From Rhodoferax potami (lineage in GTDB: Bacteria > Pseudomonadota > Gammaproteobacteria > Burkholderiales > Burkholderiaceae_C), in NCBI RefSeq assembly GCF_032193805.1, contig NZ_JAVBIK010000001.1, forward strand, positions 248,001 to 312,000: a DNA stretch of 64,000 nucleotides. Reading direction: 5' to 3'. Shown piece after piece: positions 8,762-17,915 of this stretch. The translations under genes were made by a program, and so were the position numbers. How positions within the stretch are numbered: the first letter of the stretch is position 1; each line of letters begins with the position of its first letter. Under the pieces are notes generated by a model. That model was given only the letters and a program-made list of their open reading frames with translations. It was not told the origin of the DNA and did not search any database.

Positions 8762-10049
8762 GCTGGTGATACGCCATGCCCAGCACCAAACTGGGCGTCC
8801 GCAACCAGCGCCCCCCCGGAAAGCTGCGATGCTGGATGCGCGCAAACACATCAAACCGCTCGGCCTGACCAGCAATAGCTTGCGCGACCAAACGCCCGGC
8901 CAAACCGGTCAAGGCCACTCCGTGCCCGCTGAAACCCTGCAGGTAATACACATTGCCATCGATGCGGCCGAAATCAGGTGCACGGTTCATGCTGATATCG
9001 ACAAAGCCGCCCCACACAAACTCAAGGCGCGCCTTGGCCAGTTGCGGGAACACCCGGGCCATCCTCTGCTGCATGGTGGCCGCCAGATTGCGCGGCGTGG
9101 CCGTGGAGTAGCTCACCCCGCCACCGAACAAGAGCCGGTGATCTGCACTCCGGCGGAAATAGTCCACCGCAAAATTGTTGTCGCACACCGCCGCGTTTGC
9201 GGGCAGCAAGCTGCTGGCTAGCGTCTCTGGCAGAGGCTCGGTGCCTACCATGTAGGTGCCTACCGGCATGATGCGGCTGCGAATCTCCGGCGCCACCCGG
9301 GGGCCGAACTCCGGCAGGGTGCAATTGCCCGCCAGGACGGCAAAATCGGCTTGCACCTCACCGGTGGCTGTTTTGGCCGTCACCTTCGCCCCCCGCTCCA
9401 GCGCGGTGACTGGTGAGGACTCAAACACCTGCACCCCTGCCGCTAGCGCTGCACGCATGAGACCCAGGCCATACTTCAAAGGATGCAAGTGCCCCGAGAC
9501 GGGCTCCCACGTCGCGGCAACATAGCGATCGCTTTGTATCTGCTCCTGCAGGGCAGCCCCCTCCAGCCAGCGGGTGCTGAACCCGTAGTCACGCTCCAGT
9601 GCAGCGGCATCGGCTTCAAGTGCACGCGCTTTGCGGGGGCGGTCGGCCACCGTCAGGTACCCGGTAGCCAGATCACACGCAATCTGGTGCTCTGCCACTC
9701 GTTCTATGAGCAGGGCCACGGCTTCCAAAGACATGTCCCACACGCTCCGGGCGAGCGCTTTGCCACCCTGCTGCTCCAGCGGCTCCTGCCCACTGGCCAC
9801 GCCCACGATGAATTGCCCGCCATTGCGCCCCGACGCGCCGCTGACCACCCGATCCGCCTCCAGCAGCACGACCGAGTAGCCCGCTGCGCGCAAATCCAGC
9901 GCACAACACAAACCGGCAAAGCCACCACCCACCACCACCACATCCGCCCGGTGCGCGCCCGCCAGCGCCGCAGAGGCCGGCGGACGGGTCACACTCGCTT
10001 CGTAAAAGCTGTTGCGATGGAGCTGGGTGTCGGACTTCAGCAGGGACAT
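8748..10049 (-). CDS. puuB: FAD-dependent gamma-glutamylputrescine oxidoreductase (PuuB/OrdL-like)
   Basis: This 433-residue DAO-family flavoenzyme probably oxidises gamma-glutamylputrescine to gamma-glutamyl-aminobutyraldehyde. The ADP-binding dinucleotide fold is clear (VVVVGGGFAGLCCALDLRAAGYSVVLLEAD, about residues 34-63), followed by GASGRNGGQF, typical of PuuB, and the C-terminal FAD motif YYLQGFSGHGVALTGLAGRL. Residues 4-20 (LKSDTQLHRNSFYEASV) match the usual PuuB start. It is the downstream gene of a pair with agmatinase, separated by 12 bp. The aldehyde dehydrogenase (PuuC) and hydrolase (PuuD) for the next steps are not in this window. Confidence 0.87.
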   Translation of the reverse strand: MSLLKSDTQLHRNSFYEASVTRPPASAALAGAHRADVVVVGGGFAGLCCALDLRAAGYSVVLLEADRVVSGASGRNGGQFIVGVASGQEPLEQQGGKALARSVWDMSLEAVALLIERVAEHQIACDLATGYLTVADRPRKARALEADAAALERDYGFSTRWLEGAALQEQIQSDRYVAATWEPVSGHLHPLKYGLGLMRAALAAGVQVFESSPVTALERGAKVTAKTATGEVQADFAVLAGNCTLPEFGPRVAPEIRSRIMPVGTYMVGTEPLPETLASSLLPANAAVCDNNFAVDYFRRSADHRLLFGGGVSYSTATPRNLAATMQQRMARVFPQLAKARLEFVWGGFVDISMNRAPDFGRIDGNVYYLQGFSGHGVALTGLAGRLVAQAIAGQAERFDVFARIQHRSFPGGRWLRTPSLVLGMAYHQLKDL

Positions 10050-10061
10050 GTTTGCTGCGCT

Positions 10062-10982
10062 TTACTTGGCCAATTTGGCGGCCTGCCCGCTCAGGTAAGT
10101 CCAGACAAATGTTGCCGCGGCATTGCTGGTGAGTTCGGCATGGTCATACGCGGGGGCGACCTCGACACAGTCCATCCCGATGAACGACAGCGGCGCCAAT
10201 TCCTCCAACAAGGTCAGCACTTGAGAGCTGCTCATGCCACCGGGCTCAGGGGTTCCGGTGCCTGGGGCAAATGCGGGGTCCAGGCAATCGATGTCCAGCG
10301 TCAAATACACCGGCGTGTCGCCGATTCGCTCACGGATGGCCGCGACCACACCTGCCAGCCCATCGCCATCGCGCCCGCGCAGATCGCGGGCAGTAAAGAT
10401 CAGCCCGCCTTGGTCCCGCACGTATTCCCGGGCGGCACGGGTGCCACTGGATCGCAGCCCGATCTGAATGGTTTTTTCAGCCTGCACCAGTCCTTCTTGC
10501 AGCGCTTCATAGGTCCAGGTGCCATGGCCTGAGGGCTCACCGAAATGGTCCTCCCAGGTGTCACAGTGCGCATCAAAATGGATCAGCGCCACCGCACCAT
10601 GGCGGCGCTTGATCGCGCGCAGCAACGGCAGGGTGACGGAATGGTCGCCCCCTAGAAACACGCAGTGATGTTGGGCCAACAGAGCGTCCGCTTGATACTC
10701 AATCGCAGCCCGAACATTCACCAAAGGCGATGCATTCGGCAAAGCAAACTCACCCGCATCACCCAGCACATCGATCGGGGTCACCCCAAAGTACGGATGC
10801 AGCCCATCACACAACATCAACGATGCGCGCCGGATCTCCTGGGGGCCGAATCGTGCGCCCGGGCGGTTGGTTACCGCGCCGTCAAACGGGATGCCTGCAA
10901 GGGCAAACGGCTGGTGGTGAAGCGGCTCGCAAGCCAAAAAGCGATTGCTGTTGCTCGCGTAAGCGAAGGTACCTGCACCCAT
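10062..10982 (-). CDS. speB: agmatinase (SpeB-like ureohydrolase)
   Basis: This 306-residue enzyme hydrolyses agmatine to putrescine and urea. The Mn-binding signatures of the arginase family are intact: FLGGDHSVTLP, IHFDAHCDTWED and LTLDIDCLDPAFAPGTGTPEPGG. The frame is open to 11135, but the ATG at 10982 (MGAGTFAYASNSNRF) has an AAAGGATG box and gives the standard length. It feeds putrescine to the flanking Puu enzymes. A guanidinobutyrase or other guanidino substrate is possible, as the family is hard to subdivide by eye. Confidence 0.87.
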   Translation of the reverse strand: MGAGTFAYASNSNRFLACEPLHHQPFALAGIPFDGAVTNRPGARFGPQEIRRASLMLCDGLHPYFGVTPIDVLGDAGEFALPNASPLVNVRAAIEYQADALLAQHHCVFLGGDHSVTLPLLRAIKRRHGAVALIHFDAHCDTWEDHFGEPSGHGTWTYEALQEGLVQAEKTIQIGLRSSGTRAAREYVRDQGGLIFTARDLRGRDGDGLAGVVAAIRERIGDTPVYLTLDIDCLDPAFAPGTGTPEPGGMSSSQVLTLLEELAPLSFIGMDCVEVAPAYDHAELTSNAAATFVWTYLSGQAAKLAK

Positions 10983-11124
10983 GAAACATCCTTTGGTCAA
11001 CAAGTGGGTTGATGAAAATGGATGCGACCTTACCTGAACCACATCTCCTGCATGGAGCCACTTGACGCCAGTGACTTGGTGTAGGCTCATCGGGTCCTTG
11101 TCAGTCCGATTCACAGTGCGCCCC

Positions 11125-12063
11125 ATGAACACCACGCCCCGGCTCCTTTCCTACGCTTTGCTGGCCTCCAGCATGGCACTCGTCGGCAGTTATGTCGCAC
11201 TCTCCAAGCCGCTGGTGATGGTGCTCCCGGTGTTTTTGCTGGCGTGGCTGCGCTTTGGCATCGGCGGCTTGGCCACCATCCATTGGCTCAAGCGCCCCGC
11301 AGACGAAATGCCAATGAGCCCCGCCACCCGCAAGTTTTTGTTCTTGGAGTCCTTTTTCGGAAACTTTCTGTTCTCGATCTGCATGTTGTATGGCGTCAGC
11401 ATGACCACCGCAGTGTCTGCCGGCGTCATCATGGCGGCCATACCGGCAGTCGTGGCGCTGATGAGCTGGGTGTTTCTCAAGGAAAAAATCAGTGGCCGCA
11501 CGTGGCTGGCTGTCGCGTGCAGCGCTTTGGGTATCGGCTTGCTCGCACTATCAAAAAGTGAGCACTCTGCGCACGGACCATCTGCGCCAAGTGGCGATTT
11601 GACTCAAAACCACCACCTTTTGGGCAACGCTCTGGTGTTTGCCGCAGTGCTCTGCGAAGCCGCTTATGCAGTGATTGCCAAAAAGCTCACCGGTGCCCTG
11701 ACTCCACGGCGCATCACCGCACTCATTAATTTGTGGGGCTTTGCGTTGATGACACCTCTGGGCGCTTACGTCGCCTGGTCGTTTGACTTCGGCTCAGTGA
11801 CGACAGGCTCCTGGCTGCTGCTGCTGTTTTACTCTTTGGCCGCCAGTGTATGGACCGTGTGGCTGTGGATGAGCGGCCTGAAAAACGTGCCCGCTTCACG
11901 CGCCGGGGTGTTCACCGTGATGCTGCCGATATCAGCGGCCGTGGTGGGCGTTTTAGTTCTGGGCGAGCCACTGGGCGGCCTTCAGATGGTGGCGTTCGGC
12001 ATCGCTGTGTTGAGCGTTGTACTGGCAACGCTGCCGGGGCGCGGCAGCGCACCCTCACACTAA
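11125..12063 (+). CDS. EamA/DMT-family inner-membrane transporter
   Basis: The 312-residue protein has ten predicted membrane helices in two EamA repeats, as in RhaT/YdcZ-type drug/metabolite exporters: LLASSMALVGSYVALSKPL and LPVFLLAWLRFGIGGLATIHWL in the first half, and ALVFAAVLCEAAYAVIAKKL through VLGEPLGGLQMVAFGIAVLSVVLATL in the second. Substrate is unknown. It is divergent from agmatinase, with which it may share a promoter region. A start 21 codons further up is possible, but MNTTPRLLSYALLASS fits the family better. The last 9 bp overlap the convergent RraA-like gene. Confidence 0.85.
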   Translation: MNTTPRLLSYALLASSMALVGSYVALSKPLVMVLPVFLLAWLRFGIGGLATIHWLKRPADEMPMSPATRKFLFLESFFGNFLFSICMLYGVSMTTAVSAGVIMAAIPAVVALMSWVFLKEKISGRTWLAVACSALGIGLLALSKSEHSAHGPSAPSGDLTQNHHLLGNALVFAAVLCEAAYAVIAKKLTGALTPRRITALINLWGFALMTPLGAYVAWSFDFGSVTTGSWLLLLFYSLAASVWTVWLWMSGLKNVPASRAGVFTVMLPISAAVVGVLVLGEPLGGLQMVAFGIAVLSVVLATLPGRGSAPSH

Positions 12064-12588
12064 GGGGCGGGGCGCGATCACCATGCCGTCCCGGTCGGCA
12101 TATAACCAGTCACCCGGGCGCACCCACACGCCCTGCACCCGCACCGGGAGCTGCACCAAACCCTGTTGACGTTTTTCGGTAGGCAACGGCATGGGCGCCA
12201 GAGCCCGGATGCCCACAGGCTGCTGCTCCAGCTCTGCAAGATCGCGGACACACCCGTTCACCACAATACCGGCCCACCCGTTACGGGCCGCTGCTGCGGC
12301 CAAATTGCCTCCGACCAACGCCCGCTGCATCGAGGCACCGCCATCGACCACCAGCACCTGCGCCACGCGGCCCGTTGGCGTGTCCAGCCACCCCTGAGAA
12401 TCCACCGCCTGTTTCACAAAGCTGTTGTCTTCCAAACACTGCACGGTATACACCGGCCCACAGAAGGCTGACAGTCCGCCGAACTCTCTAAAGACAGGGG
12501 GCAGCACCCTGAAATCACCGCTGCTGTCACTCTTGTAGAGATCGCAAAAGTCACAGGTGGAAAACGGAGGAAACACGAAACCGGACAT
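12055..12588 (-). CDS. RraA-like protein (RNase E inhibitor / HMG aldolase family)
   Basis: This 177-residue protein belongs to the RraA fold: the glycine-rich block DGGASMQRALVGGNLAAAAARNGWAG and VVNGCVRDLAEL (the substrate/metal Arg-Asp pair) are diagnostic. Members are either regulators of RNase E or class II 4-hydroxy-4-methyl-2-oxoglutarate/oxaloacetate aldolases. The retained GNLA, R and D residues are compatible with aldolase chemistry, and the two roles cannot be separated by sequence reading. The ATG at 12588 has AGGAG upstream and a typical N-terminus (CDFCDLYKSD, compare CDLYD in the family), so the longer frame to 12759 is rejected. Confidence 0.85.
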   Translation of the reverse strand: MSGFVFPPFSTCDFCDLYKSDSSGDFRVLPPVFREFGGLSAFCGPVYTVQCLEDNSFVKQAVDSQGWLDTPTGRVAQVLVVDGGASMQRALVGGNLAAAAARNGWAGIVVNGCVRDLAELEQQPVGIRALAPMPLPTEKRQQGLVQLPVRVQGVWVRPGDWLYADRDGMVIAPRPLV

Positions 12589-12765
12589 CAGGGCACTCCT
12601 TGAGGACTCAATTGCATGGATTCTCCAATGAAAAAAACAACATTCGCGCAGGAAAATTGACCATGCTCCCTTGGAAAGCCGCTTTTTTGCCATTAGCATG
12701 TGCGACACCAGTGAAGAAGCTTTTTTTTGCTGGGCTAAAACCAACTTCAAAAAGGACAATTCACC

Positions 12766-13197
12766 ATGGCAACTGCGAAAAAAGCGCCGGCTAAGAAAGC
12801 CGCTGCACCAGCAAAGAAAGCTGCTCCTGCAACCAAGGCTGCAGCACCTGCGAAGAAAGTAGCCGTCAAGGCTGCGGCTCCTGCAAAGAAAGCCGCTGCA
12901 CCCGCCAAGAAAGCTGCAGCACCTGCGAAGAAGGCCCCCGCCAAAAAGCGCACTGTGAACGCCGCGTTCATGAAAGCCCTGACCCCCAGCTCCGCACTGG
13001 CAGCAGTGGTTGGTTCAGCTGCATTGCCACGCACCGAAGTGGTGAGCAAGCTCTGGACATACATCAAAAAGCACGGTCTGCAAGACGCGGCCAACAAGCG
13101 CAACATCAACGCCGATGCCAAGCTCAAAGAAATCTTCGGCAAAGCCCAAGTCACCATGTTTGAATTGGCTGGCCTGATCGGCAAGCACCTGAAGTAA
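12766..13197 (+). CDS. histone-H1-like Ala/Lys/Pro tail fused to a SWIB/MDM2 domain
   Basis: This 143-residue basic protein has an N-terminal disordered tail (residues 1-62) built from repeats of AAPAKKA and PAKK, like bacterial histone H1/HctB tails, then a SWIB/MDM2 domain (about residues 65-143: AFMKALTPSSALAAVVGS, LPRTEVVSKLWTYIKKHGLQD, INADAKLKEIFGK, MFELAGLIGKHLK). It probably binds DNA and helps compact or organise the nucleoid. Such chimeras are known in Burkholderiales and Chlamydia. A clear AAAGGA box precedes the ATG and an intrinsic terminator follows, so it is a single-gene unit. Confidence 0.9.
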   Translation: MATAKKAPAKKAAAPAKKAAPATKAAAPAKKVAVKAAAPAKKAAAPAKKAAAPAKKAPAKKRTVNAAFMKALTPSSALAAVVGSAALPRTEVVSKLWTYIKKHGLQDAANKRNINADAKLKEIFGKAQVTMFELAGLIGKHLK

Positions 13198-13220
13198 GTC
13201 GCCTGCGCGACTACCAAAAA

Positions 13221-13246
13221 AGGCCGGACTCTCCGGCCTTTTTTTA
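13221..13246 (+). terminator. intrinsic terminator after the SWIB gene
   Basis: An 8-bp GC-rich stem AGGCCGGA/TCCGGCCT with a 3-nt loop is followed by a run of T, 24 bp after the stop codon. Confidence 0.9.
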
Positions 13247-13365
13247 TTCGTGGTAAAGGTCAAAAAAGCCGCGATCTGGACCCCGGAACACCTAGGGTTT
13301 TCCGCCAATTTTTATTGGTATGGTTTATGCATAATCGCCACCTTTAAACCAAGGGATTTTTACCC

Positions 13366-14937
13366 ATGAAACTCCAGGTACTCGCTCTCGCCGCAACCAT
13401 GGCATTCGGAGCAACCGCATTGCAGGCCAAGACATTCAAATGGTCCAGCTCCAGTGATATCGCTACTTGGGACATCCACTCCCAAAACAACGCACTCCAA
13501 AACGGCATTCACGCCGCGGTCTACGAAAGCCTCGTTTACTACAACAGCAAGACTTTCAAGATCGAACCCGTACTGGCAACTGCCTGGAAAGACATTTCTC
13601 CCACCCAGATGCGCTTCACTTTGCGTAGTGGCGTGAAGTTTCATGACGGAAGCCCGTTGACTGTGGATGACGCTGTGTTCTCCATCCAGCGCGCCATGAT
13701 GCCGACATCGAACTTCACCCCCTACATCCAGGGCGTGGACAAGGTCGTCAAGGTCAACGAAACCACCTTCGATGTGTACAGCAAGACGCCCAACCCCGTT
13801 CTGCTGAACCAGATGACCGAGCTGCGTGTGATGAGCAAAGCCTGGGCCGAGAAGAACAAGTCTGTTGCCCCCAAGGACATCAAGACCCAAGAAGAGAATT
13901 TTGCCCACCGCAATGCCAACGGCACCGGCCCTTACATGCTCAAAGAGTGGTTGCCGGACCAAAAGCTGGTTCTCACCCAAAACAAAGGCTGGTGGGGCAA
14001 GAGTGATTCGAATGTGACAGAAATTGTCTACACCCCCGTCAAGGCAGTGGCTACCCGTATGGCGGCCTTGCTCTCCGGCGAAGTGGACCTGGTGCTGGAC
14101 CCCAGCCCGCAAGACTTGCCACGCGTGCGCTCCAACCCCGAGTTGAAGGTGATGGACGGCATTGAAAACCGCACCATCTTTTTCGGCATGGACCAGTTCC
14201 GCGACGAGCTCGTGGGCAGCAACATTAAGGGCAAAAACCCGCTGAAAGATGTGCGCGTCCGCAAGGCGCTCTACCAGGCAATCGACGTAAACGCCATCAC
14301 CCGCGTCACCATGCGTGGACTGGGTCAAGCCACCGGCGCCATCGTGGCCCCTCAGGTCACTGGCTGGACCGAAGCTGTGCACAAGCGTTACCCGTTCGAC
14401 GTGGCGGCTGCTCAAAAGCTGTTGGCCGATGCCGGCTACAAAGACGGTTTTGAAGTGGATCTGGCTTGCCCGAATAACCGCTACATCAACGACGAACAGA
14501 TCTGCCAGGCCGTAACTGCCATGTGGTCGCGTATCGGCGTCAAGGCGAAGCTGCGCACCATGCCTTTGGTGACCTACTTCCCCATGATCCAGCGCAATGA
14601 AGCCAGCATTTACATGCTGGGCTGGGGCGTGCCCACATTTGATGCGCTGTACAGCCTGCAATCCCTGGTTCGTACCGTGGGCGCCGGCGGTGACGGTAAC
14701 TACAACGTAGGCCGCTACAGCAACCCCCAGATGGACGCTTTGATCGAGCGCACCAAAAAAGAAACCGACCTGAAGCTACGCGCCGAATTGCTCACTAAAG
14801 CACTTCAACTGCACAACGACGACGTTGCCAATATTCCTTTGCATAACCAAGTCATTCCTTGGGCCATGAAGAAAAACATTGACGTGGTCCACCGCGCAGA
14901 CAACCGCCTCGACTGGCGCTTGGTCAAAGTTAAGTAA
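13366..14937 (+). CDS. peptide/opine-type ABC transporter substrate-binding protein (family 5), copy 1
   Basis: This 523-residue periplasmic protein has a Sec signal peptide (MKLQVLALAATMAFGATALQAKTF, cleavage after AQA-like LQA) and the SBP_bac_5 fold of DppA/OppA: WDIHSQN, then the family block VKFHDGSPLTVDDAVFSIQRA, later RVRKALYQAIDVNAI and DFNVYL-equivalent regions. It binds a di/oligopeptide or another amphipathic solute; the ligand cannot be read from sequence. It is the first gene of an importer with two permeases and two ATPases, separated from them by a hairpin. It is strongly similar to the second SBP at 19081. Confidence 0.92.
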   Translation: MKLQVLALAATMAFGATALQAKTFKWSSSSDIATWDIHSQNNALQNGIHAAVYESLVYYNSKTFKIEPVLATAWKDISPTQMRFTLRSGVKFHDGSPLTVDDAVFSIQRAMMPTSNFTPYIQGVDKVVKVNETTFDVYSKTPNPVLLNQMTELRVMSKAWAEKNKSVAPKDIKTQEENFAHRNANGTGPYMLKEWLPDQKLVLTQNKGWWGKSDSNVTEIVYTPVKAVATRMAALLSGEVDLVLDPSPQDLPRVRSNPELKVMDGIENRTIFFGMDQFRDELVGSNIKGKNPLKDVRVRKALYQAIDVNAITRVTMRGLGQATGAIVAPQVTGWTEAVHKRYPFDVAAAQKLLADAGYKDGFEVDLACPNNRYINDEQICQAVTAMWSRIGVKAKLRTMPLVTYFPMIQRNEASIYMLGWGVPTFDALYSLQSLVRTVGAGGDGNYNVGRYSNPQMDALIERTKKETDLKLRAELLTKALQLHNDDVANIPLHNQVIPWAMKKNIDVVHRADNRLDWRLVKVK

Positions 14938-14959
14938 GACCGCACTTCTTTAGTAAACG

Positions 14960-14997
14960 GGGTCGCGGCAGTATCTGCCGCGACCCTCATTTTTTTG
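14960..14997 (+). terminator. strong hairpin and T run between SBP gene and permease gene
   Basis: A perfect 12-bp stem GGGTCGCGGCAG/CTGCCGCGACCC with loop TAT is followed within 4 nt by eight consecutive T. It lies in the 65-bp gap between the SBP stop and the first permease start, so it is probably a partial terminator that raises SBP over permease expression. Confidence 0.85.
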
Positions 14998-15002
14998 AAT
15001 CT

Positions 15003-15983
15003 ATGTTTGCATTCATAGTGCGGCGCTTGGCGCAAGCGGCATTGGTGATGGTCACCGTTGCCCTCATATCGTTCATGCTGTTTCAATACGTTGGCGACCC
15101 TGTCGTCTTCTTGTTGGGACAGGATGCAACGCAAGAGCAAATCAAGGAACTGCGTCAGGCCCTGGGCCTTGACCAACCTTTTATTGTTCAGTTCTGGCAT
15201 TTCCTCAGTAATGCTGCCCAGGGTGAGTTCGGTTTCAGTTTGCGCCAGGGGACCCAGGTCTCCGCGCTGATTGCCGAGCGTTTCCCTGCCACCCTTGAGC
15301 TCGCTTTGGTCGCTGGTTTTCTGGCACTTGCGGTCGGGATCCCCATGGGGGTTTATGCTGCGCTCAAACGCGGCTCGTTCTTGAGCCAAGTGTTCATGAC
15401 GCTGTCGCTTCTGGGCGTCTCGCTTCCCACCTTCTTGATCGGCATTTTGTTGATTCTGGTGTTCGCCGTAACGCTGGGCTGGTTCCCGAGCTTCGGCCGT
15501 GGAGAAGTGGTGAAGATCGGCTGGTGGACCAGCGGTTTGCTGACGGCTAAAGGCTGGCACCACATCGTGTTGCCGGCAGTCACTTTGGCTATTTTTCAGC
15601 TCACCCTGATCATGCGACTGGTACGTGCGGAGATGTTGGAAGTCTTGCGGACCGACTACATCAAGTTCGCGCGCGCGCGGGGCCTGACGACACGAGCTGT
15701 TCACTTCGGGCATGCGCTGAAAAACACGCTGGTACCCGTGATGACGATCACCGGCTTGCAGCTGGGCGGTTTGATTGCCTTCGCCATCATTACGGAAACT
15801 GTGTTCCAGTGGCCGGGCATGGGCCTCTTGTTCATACAGGCGGTGACGTTTGCAGACATTCCGGTCATGGCCGCTTACCTCTGCCTGATTGCCTTGATCT
15901 TTGTGGTCATCAACCTGATCGTGGACCTGCTGTATTTCGCGGTGGATCCGCGGCTGCGTGCCGGCAAGTCCAGCGGGCATTGA
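15003..15983 (+). CDS. dppB: ABC transporter permease, DppB-like
   Basis: This 326-residue inner-membrane protein has the family start (MFAFIVRRLAQAALVMVTVALISFMLFQ), about six membrane helices and the coupling loop (RAEMLEVLRTDYIKFARARGLTTRAV, about residues 203-228) of the BPD_transp_1 family. It forms the membrane channel with the DppC-like protein encoded next. No good Shine-Dalgarno sequence is seen before the ATG, which lies just after the T run of the hairpin. Confidence 0.92.
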   Translation: MFAFIVRRLAQAALVMVTVALISFMLFQYVGDPVVFLLGQDATQEQIKELRQALGLDQPFIVQFWHFLSNAAQGEFGFSLRQGTQVSALIAERFPATLELALVAGFLALAVGIPMGVYAALKRGSFLSQVFMTLSLLGVSLPTFLIGILLILVFAVTLGWFPSFGRGEVVKIGWWTSGLLTAKGWHHIVLPAVTLAIFQLTLIMRLVRAEMLEVLRTDYIKFARARGLTTRAVHFGHALKNTLVPVMTITGLQLGGLIAFAIITETVFQWPGMGLLFIQAVTFADIPVMAAYLCLIALIFVVINLIVDLLYFAVDPRLRAGKSSGH

Positions 15984-16025
15984 GCCACAGAACCCAACCT
16001 TATTTCCCTCACAGAGGAACATCAA

Positions 16026-16937
16026 TTGAACTCTCTATTTCACCGGTGGTGGGATGGCGATGTGGGCTATAGCTTCCGCACGTCCCCTACTGCCATCTTC
16101 GCTGCGCTGATTGCACTCACCTGTCTGGTGTGTGCGCTCTTTGCGCCTTGGATTGCACCTCATAACCCGTTTGACCTGTCCACGCTGCAGCTGGACAACG
16201 CCCGACTCCCGCCCGCCTGGAGTGAAGGCGGCAAAGCCGGCTACCTGCTGGGTACCGACGATCAGGGCCGCGACATTTTGTCCGCCTTGATGTACGGCGC
16301 CCGCATCTCACTGGCCGTGGGGCTCGCCTCCGTGGTGTTGTCACTACTGGTCGGGGTCAGCTTTGGCCTGCTGGCGGGCTTCCTGGGTGGTTGGGTTGAC
16401 GCCTTGCTGATGCGCTTGTGCGACGTGATGCTCTCCTTCCCCGCAATCCTGGTCGCTTTGCTGATTGCGGGTGTGGGCCGCGCGCTCTTCCCTAATGCAC
16501 ATGAGTCGCTCGCCTTTGGCGTACTGATCATCTCGATCTCCCTGACGGGTTGGGTGCAATACGCCCGCACCGTGCGCGGCAGTACCCTGGTTGAGCGCAA
16601 CAAGGAATATGTGCAAGCTGCGCGAGTCACCGGTGTGGCACCGCTTCGCATCATGCGCAAGCATGTGCTACCCAACGTGCTCGGCCCCGTGTTGGTGCTA
16701 GCCACGATCCAAGTAGCCACGGCCATCATCACCGAAGCCACCCTTTCCTTCCTTGGCGTTGGTGCGCCACCCACCTCTCCGTCGCTAGGTACCCTGATCC
16801 GGGTCGGCAACGACTACCTGTTCTCCGGCGAATGGTGGATCACCATTTTCCCGGGCGCGATGCTGGTCCTGATTGCCCTGAGCGTTAATTTGCTGGGTGA
16901 TTGGTTGCGCGATGCCCTGAACCCTCGCTTGAGATAA
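16026..16937 (+). CDS. dppC: ABC transporter permease, DppC-like, with TTG start
   Basis: This 303-residue permease has the N-terminal OppC segment (FRTSPTAIFAALIALTCLVCALFAPWIAPHNPFD), the DQGRDILSALMYGARISLAVG block typical of DppC, and the coupling loop (LVERNKEYVQAARVTGVAPLRIMRKHVLPN). The best start is TTG at 16026, which follows AGAGGA at an 8-nt distance; no ATG is available upstream in frame. It lies 42 bp after dppB. Confidence 0.92.
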   Translation: MNSLFHRWWDGDVGYSFRTSPTAIFAALIALTCLVCALFAPWIAPHNPFDLSTLQLDNARLPPAWSEGGKAGYLLGTDDQGRDILSALMYGARISLAVGLASVVLSLLVGVSFGLLAGFLGGWVDALLMRLCDVMLSFPAILVALLIAGVGRALFPNAHESLAFGVLIISISLTGWVQYARTVRGSTLVERNKEYVQAARVTGVAPLRIMRKHVLPNVLGPVLVLATIQVATAIITEATLSFLGVGAPPTSPSLGTLIRVGNDYLFSGEWWITIFPGAMLVLIALSVNLLGDWLRDALNPRLR

Positions 16938-16943
16938 GCACCT

Positions 16944-17915
16944 ATGAGTTTGTTACAAGTTAAAAATCTGGTGGTGGAATTCCCATCACGCAGGGGCACG
17001 CTGCGTGCGCTCGATCAAGTCTCGTTCGACATTGCACCCGGAGAAATTCTGGGTGTTGTCGGTGAATCCGGTGCCGGCAAATCGCTGACCGGGGCGGCGA
17101 TCATCGGCTTGCTGGAGCCGCCGGGCCGCATCGGCAGCGGCGAGATCCTGCTTGAAGGCCAGCGTATCGACAACCTGCCGCAAGATCGCATGCGTGCGAT
17201 ACGCGGCCGCAAGATCGGCGCGATCTTTCAGGATCCGCTGACCTCGCTGAACCCGCTCTACTCGGTCGGCCGGCAACTGATTGAAACCATCACCACCCAC
17301 CTGCCACTGAACCAGGCACAGGCGCGTGAACGGGCGATTCAGCTGCTCAAAGACACCGGCATTCCGGCCGCAGAACAGCGGATCGACCACTATCCGCACC
17401 AGTTCTCTGGCGGCATGCGCCAGCGCGTCGTGATCGCTTTGGCCTTGGCCGCAGAACCCAAGCTGATTGTGGCTGACGAACCCACCACGGCACTGGACGT
17501 CTCCATCCAGGCGCAAATCATCACCTTGCTCAAGACCATCTGCAAAGAGCGTGGTGCTGCGGTCATGCTGATTACCCACGACATGGGCGTGATTGCCGAG
17601 ACCTGCGACCGCGTGGCTGTGATGTATGCAGGCCGGGTGGCTGAAATCGGCCCCGTGCACGATGTGATCAACCGGCCGTCACACCCCTATACGGCGGGCC
17701 TGATGGCCTGTATCCCCGACATGAGCCAAGATCGCGAAAACCTCCATCAGATTGATGGTGCCATGCCACGACTAAATGCCATCCCACAAGGCTGCGCATT
17801 CAACCCTCGCTGCACCCGCACCATCGCCAAGTGCACCCAACAACGCCCCGACCTGATGCAGGCAGGCAACACCCAAGCAGCCTGCTGGCTGCACGAGGCT
17901 GGAGGTGCCGCATGA
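16944..17915 (+). CDS. dppD: ABC transporter ATP-binding protein, DppD-like
   Basis: This 323-residue ATPase of the oligopeptide/dipeptide subfamily has Walker A ([11 protein letters not shown], about residues 38-48), [15 protein letters not shown]-loop segment, signature FSGGMRQRV, Walker B ([13 protein letters not shown]) and the C-terminal cysteine cluster ([17 protein letters not shown].. AACW) that binds an iron-sulfur cluster in several Dpp/Opp ATPases. It begins 6 bp after dppC and overlaps the next ATPase gene by ATGA. Confidence 0.92.
   Translation: MSLLQVKNLVVEFPSRRGTLRALDQVSFDIAPGEILGVVGESGAGKSLTGAAIIGLLEPPGRIGSGEILLEGQRIDNLPQDRMRAIRGRKIGAIFQDPLTSLNPLYSVGRQLIETITTHLPLNQAQARERAIQLLKDTGIPAAEQRIDHYPHQFSGGMRQRVVIALALAAEPKLIVADEPTTALDVSIQAQIITLLKTICKERGAAVMLITHDMGVIAETCDRVAVMYAGRVAEIGPVHDVINRPSHPYTAGLMACIPDMSQDRENLHQIDGAMPRLNAIPQGCAFNPRCTRTIAKCTQQRPDLMQAGNTQAACWLHEAGGAA

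Noticed and set aside
12766..12960. Tandem DNA repeats in the SWIB gene as a CRISPR-like array
   Set aside because: The repeats encode the in-frame AAPAKKA tail and lack regular spacers.
13360..14661. 433-codon minus-strand frame opposite the first SBP gene
   Set aside because: High-GC antisense shadow; the plus-strand protein has a signal peptide and clear family motifs.
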